Source: Haematococcus lacustris
Lineage: Eukaryota; Chlorophyta; Chlorophyceae; Chlamydomonadales; Haematococcaceae
Length of the DNA stretch: 64,000 nt
Direction: 5' to 3'
Assembly: GCA_030144725.1 (NCBI GenBank)
Contig: JASKMD010000015.1
Location: 7,328,866-7,392,865, forward strand
Shown: positions 12,992 through 23,444 of the stretch, in pieces
Layout of the letters: each line of letters begins with the position of its first letter
Position numbering within the stretch: the stretch's first letter is position 1
The notes under the pieces: model-generated
Told to the model about the DNA's origin: nothing
Databases searched by the model: none
What the model saw: only the letters and a program-made list of their open reading frames with translations
Position numbers and translations under genes: made by a program

Positions 12992-13209
12992 GGGGCAGCA
13001 GCAGCAGTGGGGCAGCAGCAGCAGTGGGGCAGCAGCAGCAGCAGCAGCAGGCAGCCACCACCACAGGACAACGGCAGATACCAAAAACAGTCCTTGAAGG
13101 GCCTGGCCAGCAGCCAGCAGGTGCTGCAGGGCACGCTCAAAAACTAGGGGCACATCCAGGTCCACATAAACCTGCATCTAGGTGTGGTTCACAGCATCGC
13201 ATAGCATGA
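7177..13209 (+). CDS. OPR/FASTK-like helical-repeat protein, probable organelle RNA factor (5' end missing)
   Basis: Eight exons join in one open frame: 7177-7339, 7600-7866, 8262-8357, 8723-9022, 9264-9448, 10053-10394, 11172-12255 and 12775-13209, giving about 956 visible residues. Every junction has GT..AG and matching phase, including split codons AA|G and AG|G. Repeats of about 38 residues carry a helix signature seen as NALWAYSRL, QVLWGYARL, MLWSLAKLQ, NVLWAFGQL, AVLYGYAHA and TVFWAFGIF. The first exon (STDDLLGIVQQHG..ALTRLSSL) resembles the N-terminus of such proteins. These families bind organellar transcripts and control their stability, processing or translation. A Pro/Ser-rich linker and a CAG-encoded Gln run lie near the C-terminus. 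No RAP domain is visible. The initiator, transit peptide and last-exon structure are uncertain; the second exon's acceptor could also be at 7570. Confidence 0.75.
8372..8492. repeat. CCCTGG/CCCTGA hexamer array in an intron
   Basis: About twenty hexamers, mainly CCCTGG with interspersed CCCTGA, CCCTAA and CCTTGA, start 15 bases after the donor at 8357/8358 of the OPR-like gene. The complement is GGG-rich (CCAGGG/TCAGGG), so the transcript strand is C-rich. The variant units resemble degenerate telomere-type hexamers, but CCCTGG is not a known telomere repeat here. Confidence 0.85.
9495..9625. repeat. GA-rich (GGGAGA/GGAGG) purine tract in an intron
   Basis: Nearly pure purine DNA on the plus strand (GGAGG, GAGAGG, GGGGAAGAG units) after the donor at 9448/9449. 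Such tracts can form triplex structures. The long ORFs of Glu/Gly/Arg or Pro/Ser across it are repeat artefacts. Confidence 0.7.
9860..9960 (-). mobile_element. tRNA-derived SINE-like fragment (antisense)
   Basis: The minus strand has a perfect Pol III B box, GGTTCAAATCC (complement of 9903-9913). About 34 bases upstream lies an A-box-like TGGCGGAGCAAAG. The spacing is shorter than in a standard tRNA, and the acceptor and T-stems do not pair well, so this is better read as a tRNA-derived SINE relic than a functional tRNA. It lies in an intron of the OPR-like gene. Confidence 0.4.
10590..10800 (-). mobile_element. Second fragment of the transposon-like element
   Basis: The plus-strand text at 10628-10700 closely resembles 4026-4100 (shared GCCGTGCTC..CCAGGCG.TAGCTC.TCCCT blocks and the AGTAGTCTTCTTCTT tract). 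On the minus strand this encodes a WRAMREELSPG piece like WRALRDELPPG of the 3-5 kb element. It is an isolated fragment within an intron of the OPR-like gene, showing that the element is dispersed in this genome. Confidence 0.5.
12956..13055 (+). repeat. Interrupted CAG repeat encoding Gln/Ser/Ala
   Basis: CAG units interrupted twice by TGGGG cause the reading frame to change meaning between Gln, Ser and Ala stretches. It lies inside the last exon of the OPR-like gene. Length changes here would alter the C-terminal tail. Confidence 0.9.
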
Positions 13210-14200
13210 CCTGGCTCCTTAGTTCTGAATGGTGGCTCATCAGGTCAGGGATAGGGTTAGGGTTAGGGCAAGCACAGTCATAGCACTGCACGCACAGCTG
13301 GAGCTGGAGCCGGGTTTTTATTGCCCACTTTCCCTTGTCAGAGCCCGGCCTTGGTGCTGCAGCCACTGCTGCAGGGTGAGGCCTGTCAACAGGCTTGGAT
13401 TCTCAGCTGGCGAAGGGTGTGTATTGAGGGTGTTTTGAGTATGAGCAGCCACTGCTGAAGGGTCAAGGAGCGGTCGAGGACCAGTGGTAGGTTTCTAATG
13501 GTTATTTGGGACTGGCTGGCCTGGAAACTTGCTTTCAGTAATGTTAGTAGGGTGCTAGCGTCTGTCGCTGCCTCGTGAGAGGTCGAACTCCTCTTCCACC
13601 TAAGGCTCAAACAAAGGAACACATGCTGTGAACACTTGCCAAGTCTGGGGAGCGAGACCGCCCACATAAGGCCCAGTAGTAGGATTAGCGCATGTTCACC
13701 GTGCCATTTCTAGGCTTTAGCCCTGCTGCATGATGATGGTTGACAATATCTGGTTTACGCCACCTAAGTCTGCAGCCGATGAGCTTTGAAGCCGACCTCC
13801 CCCTCATTAGGTATGGGACTTTCAGCAAAAAAGGCATGGTAACAGAGTCAGTAGATTTTTATTCGTTTCAACTCAACGTGCTGTGCTACCGACTGGCTCC
13901 CCAGACGGGCCAGGGCGGCTGAGCATCACAGGTTGCGAATGTCATCTGCTGTGTTGAGGTGCTATGGTGCTGAGGGGCTTGTGGTGTCCGGTGGTCCGGT
14001 GCAGCCCATGCAGCATTTTGAAGATTGGACCATGCAGCATTTCGAAGCGCGACGAGCGCGTAGAGCTTACGCAGCGTGCGGAGAGGGCTGTCAGGGCCGC
14101 TCTCCCCGGCAGTATGCGTCTTAGATGTTCTAAGCGACCATGTCCTAGTTTGCAAAGTAGTGCCTACGGGTGCAACCCAAAAAGGAAGTAAGGAATAGAG
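13210..14200. other. Intergenic region; telomere-like hexamers and a CpG-rich promoter stretch
   Basis: No coding signal. Positions about 13250-13268 contain two to three TTAGGG/GATAGGG-type units. A stretch at about 13748-13830 resembles 1221-1300. From about 13900 to 14320 CpG dinucleotides become frequent, in contrast with the TG/CA-rich surroundings, and the ATG at 14201 lies within it. I read this as a promoter region. Confidence 0.5.
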
Positions 14201-17200
14201 ATGTCTGAGCTTCGCCCGGTCTCGACTGGTCTGACGGGCTGGGTTGCGCCGGACGAAGCAACGCGCTCGCTACCATCTTCTCCTTCTGTAGTGACCAGGA
14301 CGGCAGCGAGACAGTTGGTACTACATGTCGCCTGGCTCTCCCACATCATTGAAAGCTACATGATCACCTTCGTTGTGCGCACTTCCAGGCAAAGGCAAAA
14401 GAAGAAGCTGAAGCACAGGCGTCAAAGCGAGCGAGCCCTGAGCTCTTGCAGCCCAGCAATGCAGACAACAAGGTTCACTTACATGAAGGGGAGTCAGCCA
14501 GTGTCGGTGTCTCCCCCCCGACAGCTGGGGAGGTTGATGGCTGCGCCCAGCCAGTCGTCATCCAAGCTACCCACAGCCAGGTTGAGGCAGCTCCCAGCAT
14601 AGCTTTGGCTGTTGAGCTTGATGAACCTGTCGGGGTAGCCAGTCTGCCAGCAATCACGGTCCCCATCACTGTGACCAGCCTCAGCCACAACAATTCCCTG
14701 ACCCACACTTCCTTAAACAGCAGCAGCTTCACCGACACAGCACCTGCGCGCCTGCCGTCAGAAGCACAACACACCTCAAGCGATGGCATCAGCAGCAGCT
14801 CTGGTGCGCAGGGCGCCCTGCCGCCCGATCCCAGCCACCCTCCCCCTGCAGCCAGCACAGCCCTGCACAGGCTGGTTGTGGAGAAAGAGGATGCCAGCCT
14901 GTCCAACCTGGTGTCAGGCTTGCCTGGCAGCAGAGGCAGCTTCCACCCAGCTTCTGGCCCCCAGACCCATGTTCATGGCAGCCACCAGATCTTGCCTCCT
15001 TCCCCCACCACGGCAGGGCTGCCAGCGCCCAGGGTCATGCCCTCTGCTGCTGCACCCAACCCCTCAGCCAAACCTGGGGCGGGGGGGACGCGGGCAGGCC
15101 CAGGCCGGGCAGCAGCTGGGTCTGGAGCGCAGAGCCTGGCTATGCAGGCTGGGGGGCGCACGGCTACAATCAAGGTGGGCAGCTGGGCCATGGTGCTGGG
15201 GGTGGCGGCATGGGTGCAGCTGCTGTGTGTGGGGGTGCCACTCAGCTGGCAGCCTGGAGGCATTATCCAGCCTTGGAACTGCATAACAGTGACTGCCCTG
15301 AAATGATGATGACGGCGGTGATGATGACAATTTCCAATCAGACTATTTGTCCAATTGCATGTCAGTGACCGTCATGTAATGACAATGGTGAGCCGGGTGT
15401 GGCTGGTGAGCATAGCTGTGGCATGGCATGGGCAGCAGGGGTCAAACAAGATTGGCCTGTGGAAACCAAAGTAGGTGAGTAAGGCCTGCAGGCATGGAGG
15501 TGGGTGGGCATGGATATGGCATGGAGGGGGAAGGGTGAACCTGGCATATGTCGGGGCGGCCTTGTTGCCCTCCCACCAGGGCCTAACTAGGCTAGGTTGA
15601 GTGAGGGGCAGAGTGAGATGGTAGGCATAGCTGGGCCAATCTCTGGAACCCCATGCGGCCAGAGAGCAGCCATGCCACAGTGTAGGCTGGGGTGCCAGTG
15701 GCCTGCACAGCTCCAGCCAACCCTGTGTGAGGTCAGCAGCATGGGGGGGCTGGCTGTTGAGCGGCAGGGGAGCGGCAGGGGCGTGGCAGGGGGCTAGAGG
15801 CGGCACTCCTGGCTGCACCCTATCCAGCCTCATGCAGGGTCCCACACCCCTTGTCCAGCTTGTCCCATGCACCTGGCCCCAGCCAGGGGTTAACACCCAT
15901 CACCCACCCCCTGCCACCCAGCCCTGGCTCCTCATGCGGTGGCACCTTGCCCTGACTGCAGGTGCAGGCCTTGCAGCTGGACGGCCTGCCCAATGCTGTG
16001 GTCAAGACCGACGGCCTGCTGGCCGCTAGCCTCAGCCAGCAGCTGCACCGCACAGTGCAAGGCGCCAAAGGTGATTGGCTGGGGCCAGCTGGGTGGCAGC
16101 GGAGCAAACCCACCATCGCATGGCCACCAGCTGAGAGCAGACAGCTGTGGAGCAGGTCTGCAGGGCCTTGCTGAGCACAAGCCACTGACTGCCCAGACAG
16201 AGTGCCTGCCAGTGCAGCCAGGGCACAGTGCAGCACAGCCAGGGCTGGCAACAGGCCAGTGGCCCAAGCGCCTGCCTGTTTGTTTGACTTCTGCTACATT
16301 GTCAGGCTATTTTAGCAGAAGGACACTCTGTCGACCTTGAACCTCACCTTGTCACCTCACCTCACCTCACCTTGAACCTCACCTAGTCAATGTTGACCTT
16401 GGCCACTTCAGCCTGCTCTGGTAGTCAGCAGCTGGTGGCAGCTGCCTGGCTGCAGCTTGGCTGGCATGTGAGCCGGGCTGCAGTCCTGGTGCATTCCTGG
16501 ACCCCTGCTGCTCTTGATAATCCTGCTTGTTGGTCGGCATTGACCCAACGCCAGCCGCTGAAGGCACACAAGCATGCACGCACGCACGCCTGCACACACG
16601 TATGCATGCATGCGCTCGGCAGGGGCTGAGGGGGCAAGGTTGAGGGGGCGAGGCGGAGGGGGTGAGGCTGCGGCAGGGTAAAGACAGCACAGCCCCTGTC
16701 AGAGGGAGGGCACTGGAGCAGAGCAAGGCAGTCAGGGCCCTATCGTAGACACTCTGGATGTCTGACTGTACTGAACCTTAGCAACCAACATCTTAGCACA
16801 GGGGTTGCCTAAACAAGAGGGGAGAACCCAGGGCTTGTTCTGGCCATGACCATGACCTAGACCCAGGCGCCCGACCTGACTAGCTTTGTTGTGGCATGTG
16901 TGACGCCATGTGTGACCTCAACACGAGGGTGGTCCCAGCCCCTTGGCCCCAGGGCGGCACTTGAAGCACCTGCAGACAGACAGGAGCTCGCTGCAAGGCC
17001 ACACCATGCCGTGGCTGCCTGCTTCACCTCACCCTGCGCCCCTCCCCCTTCCCCCCGCACTCTCAGGCTCGGGCCCCTCCTCCAAGCCCCACCCCAGCAC
17101 CAGCAGCCGGCCCCCCGTGGGCCCCCCCGCCCCCGCCGCTCCAGTGGGGTTCCGTCCTCGCACCTCAGACGAGACCCTGCTGCCTGCCTTCGCCCCTCGC

Positions 17201-19298
17201 ACCGCGGAGGACATCTGGCTGCTGAACCAGCAGCTGCACATGGATGACGCTGAGGTGGCAGCTATGCTGGGGCCCTCCCCTGCAGCCACCCCCGGCCCCA
17301 GCAACGGCCTCACAGTCCCCAGCTTGGGCAGCAGGGTGCAGCGCTCCCCGCCCCTCAGCCCAGGCCGGCAGGGGGCAGCGGGCCAGCCTCCTGTGCTGGG
17401 CCTGATCTTAGGACCCACTGCGGCAGTAGTGGCGGCAACGGCCACCGCAGCCAGAGGCCTGGGCAGCAGGTCTGGGTCCCCCCAATCCCCCCACACCGCC
17501 ACCTCCCCTACCTCTGCTGCTGCTGCTGCTGCCACCGCTGGGTTGAACAGGCAGATGGGGGGAGGGGGGGAGGGGGATGAGCGAGGGGGGAGGGGGTCCA
17601 GGTCTGGCTCCCCCCCAGGGGTGGATGAGAGGTGGGTGGGGTCTGAGGTACCGCCAGGGCCGCCCTCGCCCCGCCAGAGCCGGCGGCAGAGTCTACTACG
17701 CGGCTCGGGCTCCCCTCCTGGCAGCCGCATAGCAGGCACTGCCCCAGGCACTGCCCCAGGCACTGCCCCTCGCCCCTCCCCCTCCCCCTCTGGCTTGCCC
17801 GCTGAGAGCCAAAGCAGGCAGGTCAGCTCTGCGCCAGGGTCAGGGTCAGGGAGGGCGGCAGCAGGGGGGGAGGGGGTGGGGCTGCGGCAGCGACCGCCCG
17901 AGGTGGTTGGGGTGGTTGGTGTGCGAGCTGGGTCTTCTGGATCCCTTGGTGTGATGAGTGTGACCGGGGTGGGGCGAGGAGGGATGACACGAGGGGCTGG
18001 AGGGGAGCCGGGGAGCCAGGGGCCTATGGCTAAGGCAGAGCCGGCCTGGGAGGGGGAGGGTGGGGGAGCAGCAGCTGGGGGGGGTGCAGGGGGCAGGACC
18101 TCCCCAAACCAGCGGCCGCTGTCTACTCGGTCGTCTGCCAGCTCCTTGAGCCGGTCTAGGAAGTCCGAGGACCAGGCTCTGCTGCATTCAGGTGAGTCAG
18201 GGAGGTGGCTCAGGGAGGCAAGGAGGGGGGGTGCGGTGGGGCGGGGCAAGGGTGGGTGTGGGAGCTGGGGGATGTAACCGGCAGGGCTGCGCACACCTGT
18301 CGCTGACAAGGCTGTGCAGCAGATGCTATGAGATGGAATGCTATCAATGCTGTGGACAGCTTGCTAAGATGCTGTCAATGCTATAATAGCTGAAAATGAA
18401 AAAAGTGATATTGATGCTATGGCGCATGGCTTGTTATCCATGGCGCATGGCTCTAACCCAGAGCCATGCGACCATGGCACGTGGTCCTGGTCCCCCAATA
18501 CATACATAATAGTCAAAGGGCAGGGATCGCTGTTGGTATGCGTTATAGATCCCAAGTGTGCTGCCTGCTAGAGTTGGCTGCTAGCCGTGCAGCTGGCCCT
18601 CACATACAAGCTCATCAAAGAGCAGGAAACGCTAATTGTATGGATTGTGGGTCCTAATGCTAGGTGAGCTGGCTGCTAGAAGCAGGGCTGACTGCAAGCA
18701 TATGAGGCAGAACCTTACTCCGTCTCGACTTCCCTCCCCCAACCCACCTCAACCCAGCTCATTGCATACCTGCAGTTGACCTGCACCTGCTGGCTGTTTA
18801 TCCTTGGTGCATGCAGGGCTGGCGCCGCATGAGCTGCACATCCCCATGCACCTCATCGACTCCTCTCATGGCGGCAGGCTGGACAAGCTACCAGCCTCAG
18901 GTGGGAAGCTGGGTAAGAGACAGGACATGCCTGCGCCCTGCCTGCCCCTCGCAGCCCTGCCTGCCCCCCTCAGCCTTGCCTGCCGCCCATGGAGAGTCCG
19001 ACTACTCTCAGACGACCTGGCATGGTTTTCAAAGATGACCAGATCAGAATGTCCCTGCGGCACAGGAGTGCGGGAGGTGCCAGGTTCGAAACCCAGTCGC
19101 CCGTAGTTTTATGGAGCGCATTACTTTGCTTCAGTTGCACCCAACTCACCTGCTTGTCTGGTTCTCATGTAGGTTCAAAGCCTGGTCCAGGTCTGGCTGT
19201 GCTGCGCCAGCTATCACAGGACAGAGCTCGCAGTGGACCGCCCCAGCAGCAGCAGCAGCAGCCACAGCCCCAGTCTGCTCAGCAGGGCGACAAACCAG
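14201..19298 (+). CDS. Uncharacterised low-complexity protein; may be the N-terminal part of the LRR gene downstream
   Basis: Six exons join in one frame: 14201-14317 (starts MSELRPVSTGLTGWVAPDE), 14389-15174, 15962-16070, 17067-18191, 18817-18912 and 19173-19298. Junctions have GT..AG and compatible phases 0, 0, 1, 1, 1. About 790 residues are visible. Most are Ser/Pro/Gly/Ala-rich and probably disordered; better-ordered pieces are ALQLDGLPNAVVKTDGLLAA, FAPRTAEDIWLLNQQLH and APHELHIPMHLID. No known domain was recognised. The last visible exon ends in phase 1 and carries a Gln run. Probable further phase-1 exons are 20411 onward, a piece near 21348, and 22873-23007. The latter is compatible with the LRR exon at 23445, so this may be one gene reaching 32554. 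Confidence 0.5.
19010..19115 (+). mobile_element. tRNA-derived SINE-like fragment
   Basis: A perfect B box GGTTCGAAACC is at 19083-19093, preceded by an A-box-like TGGCATGGTTTTC at about 19019. The roughly 60-base spacing and poor stem pairing argue against a real tRNA. It lies in the intron before the exon at 19173. Confidence 0.4.
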
Positions 19299-19493
19299 GT
19301 ACTCCTCACAGCAGACACCCAGTGGTGGGGAGCAGCCAGGGGACTGCTGCCTGTGGCCTGGGCTGCTGATTTTCCTGGACTGCTTTTCAGCGCCCGGCCT
19401 GCATGGCTGCATGGCCCATTTGCCTGCTGCTCTGCCTGACTGGCTGCGTGGCCCCTGCGCTCCCTCAGGGCCTGCAGCTGACTTGTCTGGAGC

Positions 19494-19724
19494 TGACTTC
19501 TGACTTCTGACTTCTGACTTCTGACTTCTGACTTCTGACTTCTGACTTCTGACTTCTGACTTCTGACTTCTGACTTCTGACTTCTGACTTCTGACTTCTG
19601 ACTTCTGACTTCTGACTTCTGACTTCTGACTTCTGACTTCTGACTTCTGACTTCTGACTTCTGACTTCTGACTTCTGACTTCTGACTTCTGACTTCTGAC
19701 TTCTGACTTCTGACTTCTGACTTC
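19494..19724. repeat. Heptamer array (TGACTTC)33
   Basis: Thirty-three perfect copies of TGACTTC (231 bases), probably intronic. The complement is GAAGTCA. Because seven is not divisible by three, all three frames cycle through the unit without stops, giving the spurious SEVRSQK repeat ORF on the minus strand. Perfect copy identity indicates recent expansion. Confidence 0.97.
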
Positions 19725-20410
19725 TGACTGTACTGCCTGGTGCTGTCTGGTGCTATTGTGCTATGGTGCTGCCTGGTGCTATGGACCTGCCTGGGGTTGG
19801 CTGGTGCTGCCCAGGTCCTCCTGGCGGGGGCCACAGCACCCTCCTGCCCTTCAGTGACGGCCAGCGTACACTGACCAAGCCAGGGTGGGTGGGGTGTGGG
19901 GTCAGGAGAGGGGGTCACACAGACGGGTGTGAGGTAGGGGCAAGGGCAGCGCCTGAGCCTGATGAAATCAGGGGTTGTGGCGAGCAGCAGGAGCTTGTTG
20001 AGAGGTATGTTTTAGTTGAGGCGTGGTGAACTATGTATTGGCTCAAGGACTGCTGTTTTGGCTCGAGGACTGCCAGGGCCACTGCTAGCCCTGCCCTGGC
20101 CTGGGGTTAGGATGCAGAGGGTTTCACTCAATGGCGGTTGAGACCTAGAGGCAAGGGTTACACTAGCGCTGCCTGCTGCCACCCACCACTGCCACCCTCC
20201 CACCCTCCCAGCCTCAAACTCTGCCCCTGGGCCATAGAGGGCTATAGAGGGCCATAGAGGGCACACCCTGTCAGGTCAGGCCAAATCAAGGCTGGGGAGA
20301 CACGGCGTTGACCTACACCTTGGTCACCACCCGGCTCCACATCCTACCTCACCTTACCTCACACTACCTGATCTGTCTGTCATTAATCCTGGGCATACCG
20401 CACCATCCAG

Positions 20411-20580
20411 GCTCCCAGCCACCACATGCCTTGACACACATGAACCCCACCCTGGTGCTGCTTCACCAGAGCATGGCAGCCCCCTCAAGACAGTGCCCTC
20501 TTGGCCTCTGGGAGAGTAGCTGCATGCCAGGGCTCAACAGCACAGCAGCAGGCCAGCTGAGCCATGGCACAGTACTGGCT
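20411..20580 (+). CDS. Candidate exon of the 14-32 kb gene (3' end unclear)
   Basis: After an acceptor CATCCAG at 20410 the frame SQPPHALTHMNPTLVLLHQ is open in phase 1, matching the phase-1 end of the exon at 19298. The donor is uncertain: GT dinucleotides occur after NPTL and further on. The frame stops at 20583. Support is only phase and openness. Confidence 0.25.
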
Positions 20581-22045
20581 TAGCAGCGCACAGTACTGGC
20601 TGAATGATGTGCCTGCACAACCGTGCATTAGACCACACTATTTGTGGTATGATGTGGAGGGGTTATGGCGATGTGCAGGATGACTGCCGCCTCTGCCTGC
20701 ATGCCTCCGAGTCTGGTCTGAGTCTGGCCGCTGGCCACTGACTCTGCAGCTTAGCACCAGCAGCCTGACTGCTGGCTGCTGCTGATGCTGCTGCTGCTGC
20801 TGCTGCTGCTGGGTGCAGGGGAGAGGGAGGACCCCGCAGCAAGTCCCTGCACCCGCCTCACTCTAACAGTGGGTGTTGACCCTCCACCCGCCCCCTCTGA
20901 TATACACCTTGCCCTTTTCCACCCTATGCCCTTAAGCTCGCCCCCTCCCCCTCTGCCCCCAGCTTGACCCCTCCCCTCTCTACCAACACTGTCATGACCA
21001 GTTCCTGCCGCATTGAGCCAGCAAGGGCCCTGGTCACTCTGGTCACTCTGGTTACCACGCGCCCCCATGCGCCCATGTTACCCCCATGCCGCCTAGGCTC
21101 TGCAGCCCACATCTACTATTCGCCACCCACAGTGACTGCATGGGGTTAACCAGGGCCACCCACAGTGAGCAGTAACCCAGAGGCCTCCCACCAACAGTAG
21201 CGTTCAGCCAGCAAGGGCCAGCCCGAGCAGGGACGTCTCCCAGGCCGCTTGGCATTGCTACAGCCAGACATTTGCATTAGTCACAGCGCAACATGGTGCC
21301 AGCCAGACCTATCAGCAAGTGTGTAGCATCCCAGGCTGCCTCAGCTCCAGGCAGAGGTGTCCAGCCTCCAGATGTGCACAGCAGTGATGGCTCTTTGGCT
21401 GCTGGGCACCCCAGCTGCCCCTGGGTTGCTGCTGCTGGAGCTGCTGCTGGAGCCAGAGAGGGACTGCAGGCCAGGATTTGGGTGAAGCTGTGGCAGGCTG
21501 GCTGGGTGCTGGCTGGCTTGTTTGCTGGTTGGCTGGCTGGGTGCTGGCTGGTTCACCCAGGGCCTTATGTCATGCAATGACTTTGCATCGATGAGTCAAT
21601 GCATAGCTGAGCTGCTGGTACAAGCAGCAGGCTGTGGTGGCATTGAAGGCCTGCACTACGCCTAGAGCACAATACAAGGATACAGCTGTTGAACCGTGCG
21701 TCCTGCACCCTGACTTGTGGCAACGACCCAGTCATGACAGTCAATGACAGGGGTATGAAGGTGTGAGGCCGTGTCCTCCCGCCCCATGCCTTGCTGTGTG
21801 GGGTCAGGCGGCAGCCCCTCCTGCCGCAACCCCTCCTGCCTCAACCACCACACCACACACACCTTCCATGCTCCCTGCTGCACCCTGGCCCTGTGCAGGC
21901 CCCCTGCGCTCCTCACCTGCACCGCCCCTGGCCAGGGACTGCACTGCCAGTGCGGAGCAGCAGCATAAGCAGCAGCACAGGAAAGCAGGGGCGGTGACCA
22001 CTAGTGAGTGGAAGGGGCTGGCATCCCTCCATCAGGCCCTCTGGC

Positions 22046-22453
22046 CATGCTTGCCCCTCTACTCAGCTGCAAGCACAACCATGCTTGCTCCTCTACTCAG
22101 CTGCAAGCACAACCATGCTTGCCCCTCTACTCAGCTGCAAGCACAACCATGCTTGCCCCTCTACTCAGCTGCAAGCACAACCATGCTTGCTCCTCTACTC
22201 AGCTGCAAGCACAACCATGCTTGCTCCTCTACTCAGCTGCAAGCACAACCATGCTTGCTCCTCTACTCAGCTGCAAGCACAACCATGCTTGCTCCTCTAC
22301 TCAGCTGCAAGCACAACCATGCTTGCTCCTCTACTCAGCTGCAAGCACAACCATGCTTGCCCCTCTACTCAGCTGCAAGCACAACCATGCTTGCCCCTCT
22401 ACTCAGCTGCAAGCACAACCATGCTTGCCCCTCTACTCAGCTGCAAGCACACC
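22046..22453. repeat. 34-bp minisatellite, 12 copies, each with an internal hairpin
   Basis: Twelve contiguous 34-base units begin CATGCTTGC and differ mainly by C or T at the tenth base. The order of variants is C-T-C-C-T-T-T-T-T-C-C-C. Across each unit junction, GCAAGCA and TGCTTGC form a 7-bp stem around a 6-base loop (CAACCA), so the array can fold into a row of hairpins. There are no spacers, so this is not a CRISPR array. It is probably intronic. Confidence 0.97.
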
Positions 22454-22872
22454 CCACTCCCACGCAATGGGCAGGCACATGCAGCCATACCAGGTGGACT
22501 GTGTGGTGGTAAGCGCGTGTTAACGTGTGACGACAGTAGTGGAGGCTGCCAGGTTGCTGCTGCCAGAATACTCACCTTTATGCCATGCTGCCCTCTGTGC
22601 CATGCTGCCTGCTGGTTGCGCGAGTAGCTACCGACCAGCTGCCAGAGCCCTGTGATGTGCAGGTGGCCCGCAGCCTGAGAAGGAGGGGTCTGCGAAGGAG
22701 GTGGTGGCAGCTGGCCAGGTAGACACCCGACTGCACTGGGGCCGACTGAGCTGGGGCCGACTGCACCTTGTGTCAATTGTAGTAGAGCGAGGAAGAGCTG
22801 CAGGGCGGAAGGAAGGGGAGGGAGGGGAGGGGCAGCACAGAGCTGCAAGTATAGGGTGTGTTGCACATGCAG

Positions 22873-23007
22873 CAGAAGTGGTGTGGCTGTGTGCCATGCA
22901 GCCGCTGCTGGAGTTGATGAGTGTGGTGGGAGTGAGGAAGGGCGGCCAGGGCATCCCTAACTCCACCTCAGCCAGTGGCCCCACCCTGCCCAAGCCCAGA
23001 CGTAAAG
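22873..23007 (+). CDS. Candidate symmetrical phase-1 exon of the 14-32 kb gene
   Basis: Acceptor CATGCAG at 22872 and donor GTACAC after 23007 bound an open frame containing LLELMSVVGVRKGGQGIPN and a basic end LPKPRRK. It starts and ends in phase 1, so it can join the upstream phase-1 exons to the exon at 23445. No domain recognised. Confidence 0.35.
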
Positions 23008-23444
23008 GTACACAAGCTGACTCAATCTGCATGTGCAGCCCGAGCAATGGGCATTGGGCATGAGCCTGAGCTTGTAATTTCACCTCACCACCATGTATTG
23101 ATATGTAGGACCGAATACATGCAAATCCCATGTAATGATGTTGACGTGATTACCCAGCGTACTGTGCTTGTGCTATGCTTCTGCTACCTTTCCCGCAACT
23201 CATCACCATCACTCCTTATTGTGGTAAGGGTCAGGCACCCACCACCATCACCCTAAACCTAGCCCCTCCCTGGCTATGGCTTCATTGCGGGACCTCTATG
23301 CACATCTTTGCACATCTTTGTAACTCATTGCATCTCTTTGCAGGGTGCGGTATCTCTTTGCCTTTACCTCAGTATGCCCTGACCAGCTCTTCCATCACAG
23401 GCCCCTGCTGCCTGCCCCCTGCTGCCCCCTGCTGTCCCCTGAAG

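Noticed and set aside
17029..18309. Minus-strand 426-codon Pro-rich ORF
   Set aside because: It mirrors the plus-strand exon 17067-18191, which is supported by phase-matched neighbours.
19019..19100. Functional tRNA gene on the plus strand
   Set aside because: Perfect B box, but no acceptor stem and poor T-stem; treated as a SINE relic.
19214..19918. Minus-strand ORF with SEVRSQK heptad repeats
   Set aside because: It is the translation of the TGACTTC array with unrelated flanks; plus-strand exons overlap it.
21763..22627. CRISPR-like array or repeat protein at the 34-bp units
   Set aside because: Units are contiguous with no unique spacers, and the genome is eukaryotic; the three-frame protein repeats follow from the tandem array.
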